A DNA stretch of 64,000 nucleotides from Derxia gummosa DSM 723 (GTDB lineage Bacteria; Pseudomonadota; Gammaproteobacteria; Burkholderiales; Burkholderiaceae_E). Location: assembly GCF_000482785.1 (NCBI RefSeq), contig NZ_AXWS01000007.1, forward strand, positions 186,001 to 250,000. The letters are read 5' to 3'. Position 1 is the stretch's first letter. Each line of letters starts with the position of its first letter. The position numbers and the translations under genes were made by a program. Below are positions 63,568 to 64,000 of this stretch, piece after piece. The notes under the pieces were generated by a model. It did not search any database and was not told where the DNA came from. It saw nothing but the letters and a program-made list of their open reading frames with translations.

Positions 63568-64000
63568 CGTCGGTTGCCACCGACGCGCCTTCGGCGCCCG
63601 GCAGCTCCGCATGCAGTTCGGCCACCTTGCCCGGCAGACCGTCGGCCAGCACGAAGCGCAGGCGCTTGCGCGCCAGCTCCGGATAGCGCGCGCGCTGGCC
63701 GTCATCGCGATACGGTTCGATCACGATCTCGCGCGCCGCCACGGGCTTGCCGTCCAGCTCGACGCTGCCCTCGCGGATCTCCGGCCCGCGCGCGAGCGCA
63801 CTGCGGATGAGCCGGTTGAAATGCCGGCGCTGGCCGCCGGTGGCCCGCTCCATCGCCGCCACCTCGCGCTCGAGGAAGTACACGATCATCGGATTGGGCG
63901 TCACGCCCTCGCCGCCCGGCAGCGCGAACTCGCCGCGCCGGTCGATCAGCGCGAGGCCGCGATGACCTCGGCTGCCGGTCGCTCCCAGCGTGAGCGCCTC
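63539..64000 (-). CDS. Unidentified protein, 5' end beyond the window
   Basis: The reading frame is open from the window edge to a TGA at 63539, giving at least 153 residues; the beginning is missing. The visible part contains LALIDRRGEFALPGGEG, then EREVAAMERATGGQRRHFNRLI and a mixed alpha/beta C-terminal half with EIVIEPYRDDGQRARYPELA. I do not recognise a family. Its last codons overlap the metallohydrolase start, so it belongs to the quinoprotein-relay operon and may be an exported accessory protein of that system. Confidence 0.7.
   Translation of the reverse strand, partial: EALTLGATGSRGHRGLALIDRRGEFALPGGEGVTPNPMIVYFLEREVAAMERATGGQRRHFNRLIRSALARGPEIREGSVELDGKPVAAREIVIEPYRDDGQRARYPELARKRLRFVLADGLPGKVAELHAELPGAEGASVATDDALRFVAAR

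Overview
The window is about 70% GC, densely coded and mostly free of mobile DNA. Gene content and order point to a betaproteobacterium, most likely Burkholderiales. Indicators are the leuS-lptE-holA-proA backbone, a DUF3460 gene next to scpA, a Kdo hydroxylase of the Burkholderia type, CTAGA(A/C)T-like -10 elements ahead of several genes, and components of a quinoprotein (PQQ) relay. The genus cannot be fixed from the sequence. No gap without a gene exceeds 300 bases. The longest, 44701-44984, holds weak GC-rich repeats, then the leuS promoter and a dyad.

Region 1 (41-10428): apbC and a hotdog thioesterase face left. A CorC-type membrane protein, a chemoreceptor and metG face right. They are followed by a three-gene CheA-like kinase / CheY-like regulator / CheX-like phosphatase module with a folded 5' leader. 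Region 2 (10594-15511) is an LPS-modification cluster: Kdo 3-hydroxylase, an ArnT/GT39-type transferase, LpxO lipid A hydroxylase and a GT9 heptosyltransferase-like protein. Region 3 (15692-29618): SulP transporter, DUF3460, scpA, a soluble NarL-type histidine kinase overlapping an ABC exporter, a 1233-residue membrane patatin, a divergent exported nucleoside hydrolase, a second chemoreceptor and a small Dom34/eRF1-like protein. Region 4 (29814-33402): UvrD helicase with a low-complexity insert, and a GDSL lipoprotein.

Region 5 (33562-44700) is a signalling island. A tightly overlapping leftward operon encodes a receiver-kinase, a membrane histidine kinase, a receiver, a receiver-Hpt and a receiver-EAL phosphodiesterase. 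Divergent from it are an excisionase-type HTH/receiver protein, an orphan GspE/PilB-type ATPase carrying a c-di-GMP-binding (MshEN) motif, and a soluble twin-Cache/CheW fusion. Two of the receivers have lost the phosphorylatable Asp. Phosphorelay, c-di-GMP breakdown and a c-di-GMP-responsive motor ATPase in one locus make this the best candidate here for an undescribed system.

Region 6 (44985-60290): leuS, lptE, an SDR, holA, a GH16 lipoprotein, a two-domain kinase, proA, a second GT39, hemJ, and an RNA methyltransferase with a roughly 515-residue Arg/Gly/Asp-rich repeat tract. Region 7 (60287-64000): tRNA-Met with a consensus promoter and a strong terminator. Opposite to it is a leftward quinoprotein-relay operon: a partial unknown gene, a metallohydrolase, a SoxYZ-like carrier and a second metallohydrolase-like lipoprotein. 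The PQQ dehydrogenase it should serve lies outside the window.
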